DNA from: Candidatus Scalindua japonica
GTDB taxonomy: Bacteria; Planctomycetota; Brocadiia; Brocadiales; Scalinduaceae
NCBI RefSeq assembly: GCF_002443295.1
Contig: NZ_BAOS01000028.1
Location: 62,001-126,000 of the forward strand
DNA length: 64,000 bases
Direction: 5' to 3'
The notes below the pieces were generated by a model, which was not told the DNA's origin, searched no databases, and saw only the letters and a list, made by a program, of their open reading frames with translations. A program made the position numbers and the translations under genes. How positions within the stretch are numbered: the first letter of the stretch is position 1; each line of letters starts with the position of its first letter. This document shows, piece by piece, positions 1 through 9,180 of this stretch.

Positions 1-32
1 TGTATAGTGTTTTCGTTACCTTATCAAGATAT

Positions 33-563
33 ATGCAATATTCTGAAACAGATGCAATCGCGATCATTGAACGATTTAAAAAAAGACCAATCATTGATCT
101 TGATACGTTATTTAATAGAGGAATAGTGCCCGTGTATAAAGATGTTGCCGGTGAAACCGCAGGTGCGATCCTTGCTTTGAATCCAGAAAACCCCTGGTGG
201 TTAACATGGGTGATTAAAATTACGTTCAAAAGTACGTTGGGGAAATGGACTGGTAAAAAGTTTATTACTCCTTTTTATAAAGAGAAAAAAGGCTATGGTA
301 TTAATCTGTTTAACAGCAGAAATTTTCCTCAATATTTCAAGTTTGATACCTACATTAAAAATGCGTATGTTGACGGCAAACCTTCTCTTGCTTTAGATTA
401 CCGGCCGTATCATCTGTGCACCATAGGTCTGGTAGATGAGGTGAGAAAGATTAAAGATGGACAATGTTTAGGGCGAGCATATTATATATTTCCATGGAGA
501 AGACAAGCGTGGTTTGTCGGGTACTTTGTTCTGTGTAACTTAGGCAAGGATTTCACGAGTTGA
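33..563 (+). CDS. Hypothetical protein, possibly 5'-truncated by window edge
   Basis: I do not recognise this 176-residue protein. It opens with a charged helix-like stretch (SETDAIAIIERFKKRP) and continues into a region rich in aromatic residues and beta-type sequence (NPWWLTWVIK, YYIFPWRRQAWFVGYFV). It has no signal peptide and no obvious membrane segment. The reading frame stays open upstream to base 3 without a stop, and the ATG at 33 has no clear Shine-Dalgarno, so the true start may lie outside the window. It is a lone plus-strand gene, 227 bases upstream of an IS91-type element. I propose no function. Confidence 0.6.
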   Translation: MQYSETDAIAIIERFKKRPIIDLDTLFNRGIVPVYKDVAGETAGAILALNPENPWWLTWVIKITFKSTLGKWTGKKFITPFYKEKKGYGINLFNSRNFPQYFKFDTYIKNAYVDGKPSLALDYRPYHLCTIGLVDEVRKIKDGQCLGRAYYIFPWRRQAWFVGYFVLCNLGKDFTS

Positions 564-901
564 AACGAAAAAACAGACAAATTTGCCACAGATCTTCACA
601 GATAAAGTGAGCATTTTGACATTAAAATTCTTTTGCATTAAATATAAATCATCTCCCAATCCGTTGACAAAATGGTAATTATCACATTTTTTCTTGAGTT
701 TAGTAAGAAAAATTATATTGGAACCTATTCAAAAGAATTATTTGTTTTAATGTAAATAACAAAAACAATTATTATAGTTTAAAAAGCATTGTTGGGCGAG
801 GCCGGTTTCGCGGAGAACAAAATCGGAAATTTATTATATGATGCAACCTCGCTCCCCCGACGGGAGGGTGAATCTAGAATTAAATATGAGGTTAGGGGTC
901 T

Positions 902-1809
902 ATGAAAGCCTTATGTCAATCCGATTTCTTGTAAAATTACCAAACCGGAAGAAGCACCTACGCTTGAAAGGACTCCGGAAAAAAACAAGCCAGGCTTATT
1001 GGCGTGCCATCCTACGGATCGGTGATAATTTTGACAAGCGAATACACCAGCTATCTAAACTGCACCTACTTGAGAATTTGTCCAATCTCCTCAATACCCA
1101 TTCTTGGAGCGCAGTCAAATTAGACCTCTACGGACTAATTTTTTTCTACACTCATGTGCTTCATAAGGTTTGGGAGCAAGTAAATCTTATACAACCACCC
1201 ATTGCGCCACGTTTGCCGGAATTGGGCCCCTAATAATGAAGCCCACCAACTTTTCCAGGTGACGAGAAAACTCAGTTACCGGGCCTTCTACTTTGTTCTT
1301 TACAGTCTTGGTCTCCGCCTGGGTGAAGGACTACGTCTTGAGGTTAGCGATGTCGATTCTCAGCGAATGCGGGTGCATATCCGCGATAGCAAAGGCAATA
1401 AAGACCGTTTCGTACCCCTGCCAAAGGTAACCCTGAATCTCTTACGCCGTTTTTGGCTTGTTCATCGCAATCCTGTCTTTCTATTTCCAGGCCGTCATGG
1501 TGGCTTGAAATCAGCCCACCTGGCAAAAACACCTCTGAATAGAAATGGCGTTCAGGCCACTCTGCGTAAGGTAGCCCGGGAGTGTGGAATTAAAAAAAAA
1601 TTACACCACACAGTCTGCGACACAGCTACGCAACCCATCTGATTGAGGCGGGTGTTGATCTGCTTGAAGTACAAAAAATCCTCGGCCACCACAGTATTTT
1701 AACCACTGCCAAATATACCCACCTGACCTCTCATACAAATCGTAATGCCTTGCAATTAATTAATGATTTGATGAATGGTTTTTCCATAGAATGGGGGAAT
1801 GTTATATGA
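902..1809 (+). pseudogene. Tyrosine recombinase of copy A, inactivated
   Basis: This copy matches the recombinase of copy B but is broken. The ATG at 902 runs into TAA at codon 11. A one-base deletion near 945 and a one-base insertion near 1230 shift the frame out and back. The remaining sequence still encodes the SAM-like N-terminal domain (HLRLKGLR..., [16 protein letters not shown]) and the start of the catalytic domain ([15 protein letters not shown] with the box I arginine). Both copies have the A9 tract (here 1592-1600) after which a -1 shift is needed to reach [15 protein letters not shown] and KYTHLT. The damage is confined to the first 450 bases of the element, where it differs strongly from copy B. 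Confidence 0.8.
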
Positions 1810-2924
1810 TATCTCTCTCCTCTATAATTGAGACCTTCATTGCTGACTTTATCACTCTTTATCATGGTTCGATCCTGCCAAGTCAATTCAAAGCCCTGGC
1901 AGCCATGAAGGATTGTCGCACTACGCAAAGCCGCGTCATGCTGGTCCAATGTAATGACTGTGAAAAACAGGTTTTTGTACCGCACTCCTGCGGTAACCGC
2001 AATTGTCCTCATTGTCAGAGTCATGAGTGTCAGCAGTGGTTGGAGCGTCAACTGAAAAAAGAAGTGCCTGCTGACTATTTTATGCTCACCTTTACTATAC
2101 CCAAAGAGCTTCGATCATTAGCATGGCAGCATCAACGCTTGCTTTACTCGATAATGATACAGTGTTGTTGGGAAACCGTAAAAACCTTTGTCCAAAATGA
2201 CAGCGTATTACAAGGAAACGCTGGAGCCATCACTGTTTTGCACACCCACTCTCGCTCTCTCGATTACCACCCGCATATCCATCTGGTAATGCCAGCCGGG
2301 GCCATCAATCAGAAGAAAAAGCTTTGGAGCTTCAAAAAAAGCGAAGGAAAGACGCGGTACCTTTTCAATCACAAAGCGCTGGCTAAAGTGTTTCGAGCAA
2401 AAATGCTCGATGCCGTGAACAAAGCGGCTCTTACGCTTCCAGTTAATTATCCCAAAACATGGGTCGTCGATTGCAAATTTGTCGGCAACGGTGAAAAGGC
2501 ACTGGTCTATCTTGGTCGTTATCTCTACAAAGGGGTCATTCAAGAGAAAGATATTATTACGTGCAAAGATGGTCAGGTGACCTTTCGTTACCAGGATAGT
2601 AAGAGCAAAAAAATGCTCACAAGAACACTTCCCGGCCCGCAGTTTCTCAGGTTGATTCTCCAGCATGTTCTACCCAAAGGTTTCAGGCGAACACGGAACT
2701 TTGGTTTCCTCCACCCTAATAGCAAACGCTTGATTGCATTGCTTCAGTACCTTACCGGTATCAACCCGAATAAGTCGTCAGCCTGGTTCAGAGAGCGTCC
2801 AAAGCTTACGTGCAAATGCTGTGGAGGAATAATGAAGATCATAAAAACGATGATACCTCCATCACACAAATCCAGGTCTTTCCCCTACAAGTTAACAAAA
2901 GAGGAGGCTGTTCTGGTTATGTAA
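1806..2924 (+). CDS. IS91-family HUH transposase (copy A)
   Basis: Catalyses rolling-circle-type transposition of the element by nicking and joining single strands. An N-terminal zinc-binding region is visible ([16 protein letters not shown], then CPHC), followed by the HUH metal site YHPHIHLVM and a later tyrosine motif [11 protein letters not shown] that should hold the catalytic Tyr. A second cysteine cluster (CKCCGG) lies near the C-terminus. I place the start at ATG 1806 because it overlaps the recombinase stop as ATGA, typical of translational coupling; an upstream in-frame ATG at 1791 would add five residues. The protein is identical to the copy B transposase at 8062-9180 and looks intact. 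Confidence 0.9.
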   Translation: MISLSSIIETFIADFITLYHGSILPSQFKALAAMKDCRTTQSRVMLVQCNDCEKQVFVPHSCGNRNCPHCQSHECQQWLERQLKKEVPADYFMLTFTIPKELRSLAWQHQRLLYSIMIQCCWETVKTFVQNDSVLQGNAGAITVLHTHSRSLDYHPHIHLVMPAGAINQKKKLWSFKKSEGKTRYLFNHKALAKVFRAKMLDAVNKAALTLPVNYPKTWVVDCKFVGNGEKALVYLGRYLYKGVIQEKDIITCKDGQVTFRYQDSKSKKMLTRTLPGPQFLRLILQHVLPKGFRRTRNFGFLHPNSKRLIALLQYLTGINPNKSSAWFRERPKLTCKCCGGIMKIIKTMIPPSHKSRSFPYKLTKEEAVLVM

Positions 2925-3328
2925 TCGAATCCGCTATGCATCTAAGATTTGCAAAAACGGCATTATCGGGTCGAGATGGCCCCCGTTTGCCCAAATTTGA
3001 GGTAAAATGGCCGAAAAACCATGTTCTGTAGCTCCTAAAGCATGACGACAGCAATTGAAAAATCCACTTCTTTGGCTTCATAGCTTCTGCGGTAAAAAAG
3101 AGAAGTAATCTTCATAAGATATTTTCTTATACAATGTTTAGCACCCAAACAACGGGCTTGTCCAACAAACGGTTCAGATTGTGGTTCGTCCCTCACACAA
3201 TTTAACATTCTTTGTTATGAATGGAGGGTTTAATAATGTATAATAGTAAACAGCAAACAACTGATTCATTAAAGTTTATCTGTTTTTTTAAATTTCAAGG
3301 AGTTATAATTCTTTTAGGGGTATAAAGA

Positions 3329-3703
3329 ATGTCTAATGAAAAAGCACTTTTTTGTAAGCTAAACAAGCCGGAAGATGTAGAGACTGATTCAACGGTAGGG
3401 GAAAAACATGTGCCTGTTATCATGGTACCATCTGTTTTAAAAACTGGCGAGTTTTATGATGTGAAGATTACTGTCGGGGAAATTGAACACCCGAATGAGA
3501 ATGAACATTTTATACAGTGGGTTGAATTTTATGTAGGTAATGTATATCTGGGAAGATTTGATTTTGCTCCGGTAATGACAAAGCCAGAGGTTACCATACC
3601 TATAAAACTGGGACATCAAGGAATTGATACAACATTAAGGGCGATAAGCCGTTGCAATTTACACGGTCTGTGGGAAGGTAAAGTCCAGGTAAAGACGGAA
3701 TAA
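3329..3703 (+). CDS. Superoxide reductase (neelaredoxin / class II desulfoferrodoxin type)
   Basis: Reduces superoxide to hydrogen peroxide without making oxygen, a common oxygen defence of anaerobes; cytoplasmic, electrons usually from rubredoxin. The 124-residue protein has the whole Fe(His)4Cys centre: E25-K26-H27 in EKHVPVI, H54 and H60 in EHPNENEHFIQW, and C109/H112 in CNLHGLWE. It lacks the N-terminal rubredoxin-like Cys4 domain of true desulfoferrodoxins, so it is the one-iron type. AGGGG lies upstream of the ATG. It is the first gene after the right end of the IS91-type element (110 bases), so its promoter region is partly new sequence. A hairpin follows immediately. Confidence 0.92.
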   Translation: MSNEKALFCKLNKPEDVETDSTVGEKHVPVIMVPSVLKTGEFYDVKITVGEIEHPNENEHFIQWVEFYVGNVYLGRFDFAPVMTKPEVTIPIKLGHQGIDTTLRAISRCNLHGLWEGKVQVKTE

Positions 3704-3748
3704 TCAGGTTGCAGTGGTATCAAGTGATACCTTTATCTAACCCTGATT
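3702..3748 (+). terminator. Two-tier hairpin after superoxide reductase gene
   Basis: An inner perfect stem GGTATC-AAGT-GATACC (3716-3731) sits inside an outer stem AATCAGG...CCTGATT (3702-3748). It begins at the stop codon. There is no strong T run, so it may be a weak terminator or an mRNA-stabilising hairpin. Confidence 0.45.
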
Positions 3749-3797
3749 TAAATGAATATTTAAATCTATATTTCTAATAATTATTGGAGGAAAGAAA

Positions 3798-4133
3798 ATG
3801 TTTAGAAGAATATTGGTTATAGTTTTCTTACAAGCTGCTATTGGATATTGTGTTTTGCCGGAAACATTTGCCGGTGATATTGATGGACAGGGTCTGTATA
3901 CACGGTATTGTGTTTTATGTCATGGTGAAGACGGTACCGGTCAAACGGATTTAGGGGCTGGACTCGGCGCACGTGACTTCAATGAAAAAGCGTTCCAGGA
4001 CGGTATAACAGACGAACAGATTGTAGAGCAGATTGCAAAGGGGACTGAAGACAAGATGATGCCATTTGAGGGTAAACTTACTCCAGAAGAGATGCATGCA
4101 TTGGTACCCATCATAAGGGCATTTGGTAAATAG
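3798..4133 (+). CDS. Exported monoheme cytochrome c
   Basis: A small class I cytochrome c for periplasmic (or, in an anammox cell, possibly anammoxosome) electron transfer. Residues 1-25 form a signal peptide (FRRILVIVFLQAAIGYCVL, then FAG). The single heme site is C38-x-x-C41-H42 in YCVLCHGEDGTG, and M87 or M88 in EDKMMPFEGKLT is the probable axial ligand. The 111-residue length and C-terminal helix (TPEEMHALVPIIRAF) are normal for cytochrome c6/c552-like folds. GGAGG lies 9 bases before the ATG. It ends at a strong hairpin, so it may be transcribed separately from the related cytochrome downstream. Confidence 0.9.
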   Translation: MFRRILVIVFLQAAIGYCVLPETFAGDIDGQGLYTRYCVLCHGEDGTGQTDLGAGLGARDFNEKAFQDGITDEQIVEQIAKGTEDKMMPFEGKLTPEEMHALVPIIRAFGK

Positions 4134-4164
4134 ATCAGAGTATTTCTCAGGGAGTATTTTATTA

Positions 4165-4216
4165 CTGCAGAGAGTTCAAGCAGGCTTGCATTTATGTCAC
4201 CTTGTTCTCTCTGCAG
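4165..4216 (+). terminator. Long hairpin between the two cytochrome c genes
   Basis: CTGCAGAGAG (4165-4174) pairs perfectly with CTCTCTGCAG (4207-4216). The stem continues past a TT/TT internal mismatch with CAAG/CTTG. A T-rich tail (TTTAATTTGTTT) follows, which fits an intrinsic terminator. Confidence 0.7.
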
Positions 4217-4288
4217 TTTAATTTGTTTATGGGAATCGGGTATAGAAATGATAGTTACTATTTAATTAATTAATGAAGGTGCACAAAA

Positions 4289-4639
4289 ATGAAAAAAAAA
4301 GTTCTTTATGGTGTTGTAGTCTTATTGTTTTTTTCTGTAATTCAATTTAACGCATCAGATACATTTGCCGGTAAAATAGATTATAAAAAAATATATAATA
4401 ATGATTGTAAAAAATGCCACGAGAGGGATGGTAGAGGGACTAAGAGAGGTAAGAAATTGGGAGTCCCTGATTTTACCGATGGCGAGTGGCAGGATTCTGT
4501 GACAGACAATCAAATGATCGATTCTATAACTAACGGAAAGAAAAAAATGCCGGCACAAAAACATAAACTAAGCCCGGAAGATATTAAGGCTGTAGTGAAA
4601 TATATAAGGTTCTTTGCCCCCAAAAAAAAGAGCTATTAA
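4289..4639 (+). CDS. Exported monoheme cytochrome c, lysine-rich
   Basis: The second small cytochrome c, 116 residues. It has a signal peptide (KKKVLYGVVVLLFFSVIQF, cleavage near FAG), heme site C40-x-x-C43-H44 in NDCKKCHERDGRG, and M87 in KKKMPAQKHKLS as probable axial ligand. It shares the plan of its neighbour (CxxCH, PDF/RDF, SVTDNQM/GITDEQI, KMP) and is probably an old tandem duplicate. The mature protein is unusually basic (KKIYNNDCKKC, TKRGKKLG, KKKMPAQKHK, APKKKS), which suggests an acidic partner. Its redox partner cannot be read from the sequence. Confidence 0.9.
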   Translation: MKKKVLYGVVVLLFFSVIQFNASDTFAGKIDYKKIYNNDCKKCHERDGRGTKRGKKLGVPDFTDGEWQDSVTDNQMIDSITNGKKKMPAQKHKLSPEDIKAVVKYIRFFAPKKKSY

Positions 4640-4768
4640 AAATATCTATATAGATGACTGCAGGTCATTTGGTCATCCACAGATTAACAATTACCTCTTG
4701 CTTGTCGAGTATATTTGTTTGCATAGATTTTAATATGTGTCTTTAATTAACGGCATAGCATTTAGGAA

Positions 4769-5188
4769 CTACTTACCAAGCATTTGTACAACTATGTTAC
4801 GCCTTCTCGGCCGGTTATCAAAATCTATTACTACTATCTGCTGCCATGTCCCCAGCAGGAGCCTGCCGCTATCAAAAGGCACAGTGAAGGAAGCGCCCAG
4901 CATGGCCGCCCGAACGTGGGCATAACCATTGCCATCTCCCCAGGCCGCATCATGATGATACGTAACCCCGGTAGGAGCAATTTTATCGTAAGCTTCAGGT
5001 AAATCTTTCAGCAAGCCGGGTTCGTATTCAATAGACGTAATTCCCGCCGTAGAACCTGAAACAAAAACAGTAAGATTGCCGCATTTGAGTTTTGAGTCCT
5101 TCAGGGCTTGTTCTAATTGAGGTGTAATATCTATTATATCTGTGTGTCCACGTGTAGATATTTCTACAGAATCAGTTATAACATTCAT
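4769..5188 (-). CDS. YjbQ / UPF0047 family protein
   Basis: A 139-residue single-domain protein of the UPF0047 (YjbQ) family, trimeric beta-sandwich proteins. Some members have weak thiamine-phosphate-synthase-like activity; the true role is uncertain. Family hallmarks are present: VSGSTAGITSIEYEPGL near residues 43-59, DAAWGDGNGYAHVRAAMLG with conserved His and Asp near 79-97, and the C-terminal GTWQQIVVIDFDNRPRRR. Full length. It faces away from the cytochrome genes and stands alone on the minus strand. Confidence 0.88.
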   Translation of the reverse strand: MNVITDSVEISTRGHTDIIDITPQLEQALKDSKLKCGNLTVFVSGSTAGITSIEYEPGLLKDLPEAYDKIAPTGVTYHHDAAWGDGNGYAHVRAAMLGASFTVPFDSGRLLLGTWQQIVVIDFDNRPRRRNIVVQMLGK

Positions 5189-5516
5189 ATTAATATCTGA
5201 TATTGGGTAATGTTTTGTATTTGTAAATTAATAAAATTCAAATATTCATGCATATGATCAGCCTTGCTTTTACTGGGAACCCAGTATTGAAATCTTCCTA
5301 AAAAGGAGATAATAAGCTATTTAGTCAACTTTTCAAATCATGCAATTTATTCATTCTATACTAACTCATCAGAGAATACCAGGCTCTAATTCCCAGATCG
5401 AGGCCGATGACAGGTATCATGGATATGACGTAGAGTGACATTGAATTTTCTACACTTTAAACCAGGTAGCTATCGCAACGAAAAGTTTGGTTTCAATTCA
5501 TGTCTGTTGTAAAGAC
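5189..5516. other. Intergenic stretch with no recognised feature
   Basis: These 328 AT-rich bases lie between the start of the YjbQ-family gene and the end of the comEC 3' part. I see no ORF worth calling, no RNA gene and no clear terminator. Confidence 0.5.
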
Positions 5517-7772
5517 CTATAGAAACGTTGAAACACTTATACCTTCTTTGCTTATTGTAAATGACACTGCTCCATTCTTATTCGTCTTATGTAAACATAC
5601 TCCATACTTCTGATAATGCTCAATTGTGGAGGAAGAAATATCCCTCGCAATCCCGTTTATTATTCCATGCACAGGTTTCACTCTCTTGACCAAATCACTT
5701 GTATTCATTATAAAACCACCATGATGAGGGATTTGTATTATATCCGCAGATATATCTACATCAGAGTCGTCACCTCCTGACAAAAGCATTTCAATTCCTA
5801 TTTTGCCGATATCACCACACAAGAGTACCTTGTTGCCCATATATTCAATTAGCAGTACATTTGAGGAATCATTTGCCGGTATGTTATCTACAAGAATGCC
5901 TCTCTTTCTTAATATATCCTTATCAGGGGGGTTGAGTACCTCAATATTTACAGGTTCGTATCCCTTAATTTCCAACTCATCCGCCAATAAGCCTGTCTTT
6001 ATTCTCTTTTCTGTAAAAAGCTTTAACAACTCAACTTTATTCCCGGATTCCAGAAAAAATTTATTTACAAAAATATTGTCAACATTGAACCGGTTGATTA
6101 TGGAGGGTATGCCATTGCAATGATCATCATCCTTATGAGATATAATAACTGTATCTATCTTTTTAATCCCCTCTTGCCAGAGAAAAGGCGCAACTACAAA
6201 TTTACCGACATCATAATTTCCCCGTGTACCCGAGTCAAAAAGCATGTTTTTACCATTAGGAAATTGTAGAAAAAAAGATGCCCCATGCCTCACATCAAAA
6301 CATGTTAGCTTCAAACAATCCTGACTCCGTCCGGGTAGACCCGAAAACACATAAATAGTTAAAATTGCCATGGTTGCAATTATCAAATGACTCAGCTTAC
6401 TCTTGATCCTCTCTCTCAGTACAAAAAGCATGACTATCAGATAGTAGATTACAATCCATGACCACAAAGGTGTTGATGTATAGAAAAAGGGTTTAAAATT
6501 TATTGAAAAAAGGAGGACCAGATTCCGCAGTGCTAACTCAGAATATGAAACCAGATATGCAAATGGTATGGCAAGTACAGGAAATACCAACCCCATTATT
6601 AATACGATAAAACCACCTACCAGTATAATCCATACCATTGGAAAAATTATGATATTCAAGAAAATGTTTAGAGGGGTTACGATGTTGAAATAATATGCGA
6701 TGAGTGGCATCACTGCAATCCAGGCTCCCAGGGATACGCAAAATGCTTTTCTACAATAGGCGGTTAATTGAAACCATAACTCGTTTCTTTCTTCCTTTGC
6801 CTGCAGCTTCTGTACAAGAAGGGTTGATTTCCAGAAAAATTTTTCTAACCGGTTTGACGTAAATATTATTCCAAGTACGGCGAGCACCGAAAGTTGAAAG
6901 CCGACGTTAAACAAGTCGGAAGGATTAATCAAAAGAATAATGAACACTGCCGCTGCAATACTATTTGGAAGGTCCCAACGCCTGTTAATAATAAAGGCGC
7001 CATAATACATAGCTACCATAATACCTGCTCGAACAATAGGAGGTTTCATTCCTGTAATGGCAGCATATAAAAAAACGATTAGTATGACAGTTATTGCCAC
7101 GTATCTCGTATTAAACCTGAGAAACCTTAATAAAAAATGTAAAGAGATAACCAGAATACCCACATGTAATCCGCTGATTGCCAGGAAATGTATTGTTCCT
7201 GTCTTTAAGAAACCGTCCATAAGTTGTTCCGGTATTTTTTCACGATCACCCAGTAAAATACTACGGATGAGATGGACACTCTCTTTTTTCACCTGTGTTT
7301 CAATAACCGTTCTTAATCTCTTCTTCAGGCCATAGACAAATGTGTAGAACAAATTACCATGGCCACCTGATATAAACTCTATATTATTTAAACTGATAAC
7401 ATTCGCTATGGCCTCAATACGTGGGTTTTGCCTTCTAAGGTAATATTTATAGTTAAACTGGGCGGGGTTTCTAGATGTTGATGGTGTTGATATATTACCG
7501 ATAAGTTCTATCTTGTCTCCATATTGTAAAACTTCCGAAAGATAACGCCTCTTGTTTACAGGAGTGCTTTCTTCTCGTTGAGTCAGATAGGTATTTATTT
7601 TGATTGTACCTGAGATTTTTCTCCACTTTCGTAACAATGTGTTGCTTTCAACATTGTCTGACGTACTCTCTATAGCCTCAGTTTTCAGCAGAAAAGTATA
7701 CATCGTTTGACGTGGTTTCTTTGAAGGCAAAAGAGGATCTGGAAGAAATTTGTTAAGCGGTGGTGAGATAAC
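5517..7772 (-). pseudogene. comEC: comEC 3' part (channel and beta-lactamase-like domains), split by IS element
   Basis: This is the C-terminal 751 residues of a ComEC/Rec2 DNA-uptake channel protein. It holds the OB-like region, the polytopic Competence domain (FLAISGLHVGILV and about ten hydrophobic segments), and a C-terminal metallo-beta-lactamase-like domain with SHKDDDHCNG and IPHHGG. In natural transformation ComEC carries single-stranded DNA across the inner membrane. The missing 110 residues are at 10196-10525 on the same strand. Deleting 7773-10195 joins ATA to GTT-ATC and reads HLRGI-V-ISPPL, giving an intact 861-residue gene. A GTG at 7805 opens the present frame but lies inside the element. 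Apart from the insertion I see no other damage, so the split may be recent. Confidence 0.85.
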
Positions 7773-8061
7773 GAATAAGGTTAGATTGTGTGAGGGACGA
7801 ACCACAATCTGAACCGTTTGTTGGACAAGCCCGTTGTTTGGGTGCTAAACATTGTATAAGAAAATATCTTATGAAGATTGCTTCTCTTTTTTACCGCAGA
7901 AGCTATGAAGCCAAAGAAGTGGATTTTTCAATTGCTGTCGTCATGCTTTAGGAGCTACAGAACATGGTTTTTCGGCCATTTTACCTCAAATTTGGGCAAA
8001 CGGGGGCCATCTCGACCCGATAATGCCGTTTTTGCAAATCTTAGATGCATAGCGGATTCGA

Positions 8062-9180
8062 TTACATAACCAGAACAGCCTCCTCTTTTGTTAACTTGTA
8101 GGGGAAAGACCTGGATTTGTGTGATGGAGGTATCATCGTTTTTATGATCTTCATTATTCCTCCACAGCATTTGCACGTAAGCTTTGGACGCTCTCTGAAC
8201 CAGGCTGACGACTTATTCGGGTTGATACCGGTAAGGTACTGAAGCAATGCAATCAAGCGTTTGCTATTAGGGTGGAGGAAACCAAAGTTCCGTGTTCGCC
8301 TGAAACCTTTGGGTAGAACATGCTGGAGAATCAACCTGAGAAACTGCGGGCCGGGAAGTGTTCTTGTGAGCATTTTTTTGCTCTTACTATCCTGGTAACG
8401 AAAGGTCACCTGACCATCTTTGCACGTAATAATATCTTTCTCTTGAATGACCCCTTTGTAGAGATAACGACCAAGATAGACCAGTGCCTTTTCACCGTTG
8501 CCGACAAATTTGCAATCGACGACCCATGTTTTGGGATAATTAACTGGAAGCGTAAGAGCCGCTTTGTTCACGGCATCGAGCATTTTTGCTCGAAACACTT
8601 TAGCCAGCGCTTTGTGATTGAAAAGGTACCGCGTCTTTCCTTCGCTTTTTTTGAAGCTCCAAAGCTTTTTCTTCTGATTGATGGCCCCGGCTGGCATTAC
8701 CAGATGGATATGCGGGTGGTAATCGAGAGAGCGAGAGTGGGTGTGCAAAACAGTGATGGCTCCAGCGTTTCCTTGTAATACGCTGTCATTTTGGACAAAG
8801 GTTTTTACGGTTTCCCAACAACACTGTATCATTATCGAGTAAAGCAAGCGTTGATGCTGCCATGCTAATGATCGAAGCTCTTTGGGTATAGTAAAGGTGA
8901 GCATAAAATAGTCAGCAGGCACTTCTTTTTTCAGTTGACGCTCCAACCACTGCTGACACTCATGACTCTGACAATGAGGACAATTGCGGTTACCGCAGGA
9001 GTGCGGTACAAAAACCTGTTTTTCACAGTCATTACATTGGACCAGCATGACGCGGCTTTGCGTAGTGCGACAATCCTTCATGGCTGCCAGGGCTTTGAAT
9101 TGACTTGGCAGGATCGAACCATGATAAAGAGTGATAAAGTCAGCAATGAAGGTCTCAATTATAGAGGAGAGAGATATCAT
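8062..9180 (-). CDS. IS91-family HUH transposase (copy B)
   Basis: Identical in protein sequence to the transposase at 1806-2924: zinc-binding cysteines (CNDC, CPHC), HUH site YHPHIHLVM and tyrosine motif [11 protein letters not shown]. The start at ATG 9180 overlaps the recombinase stop as ATGA; an in-frame ATG lies five codons upstream at 9195. The reading frame is complete, so it could mobilise either copy. Confidence 0.9.
   Translation of the reverse strand: MISLSSIIETFIADFITLYHGSILPSQFKALAAMKDCRTTQSRVMLVQCNDCEKQVFVPHSCGNRNCPHCQSHECQQWLERQLKKEVPADYFMLTFTIPKELRSLAWQHQRLLYSIMIQCCWETVKTFVQNDSVLQGNAGAITVLHTHSRSLDYHPHIHLVMPAGAINQKKKLWSFKKSEGKTRYLFNHKALAKVFRAKMLDAVNKAALTLPVNYPKTWVVDCKFVGNGEKALVYLGRYLYKGVIQEKDIITCKDGQVTFRYQDSKSKKMLTRTLPGPQFLRLILQHVLPKGFRRTRNFGFLHPNSKRLIALLQYLTGINPNKSSAWFRERPKLTCKCCGGIMKIIKTMIPPSHKSRSFPYKLTKEEAVLVM

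Larger units (their letters stand above)
791..3213 (+). mobile_element. IS91-type element, copy A (tyrosine recombinase + HUH transposase)
   Basis: This is a 2,423-bp element present a second time, inverted, at 7773-10195; the coordinates of the two copies sum to 10986 along the element. It carries a tyrosine recombinase gene followed by an overlapping IS91-family transposase gene. Some IS91-family members are known to carry such an upstream recombinase. Both copies start with GTTGG and are followed on the right by GTTAT, which I read as the conserved target next to the element end; IS91-family elements use a short target on one side and make no duplication. From about 1240 to 3190 the copies are nearly identical, but the left 450 bases and the last 15 bases have diverged, and the recombinase of this copy is dead. 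Confidence 0.85.

Noticed and set aside
2208-2666. 152-residue antisense ORF repeated identically at 8320-8778
   Set aside because: It lies wholly inside the transposase gene on the opposite strand; its duplication only reflects the duplicated element. The same holds for the 106- and 62-residue antisense ORFs of the element.
4651-4680. Hairpin GATGAC...GTCATC after the second cytochrome gene
   Set aside because: Only six pairs with a long loop and no T run; not enough to call a terminator.
7773-7805. GTG at 7805 as a real start for the comEC 3' part
   Set aside because: The codons before 7773 belong to the IS element, and the missing N-terminus is found intact on the far side of it.
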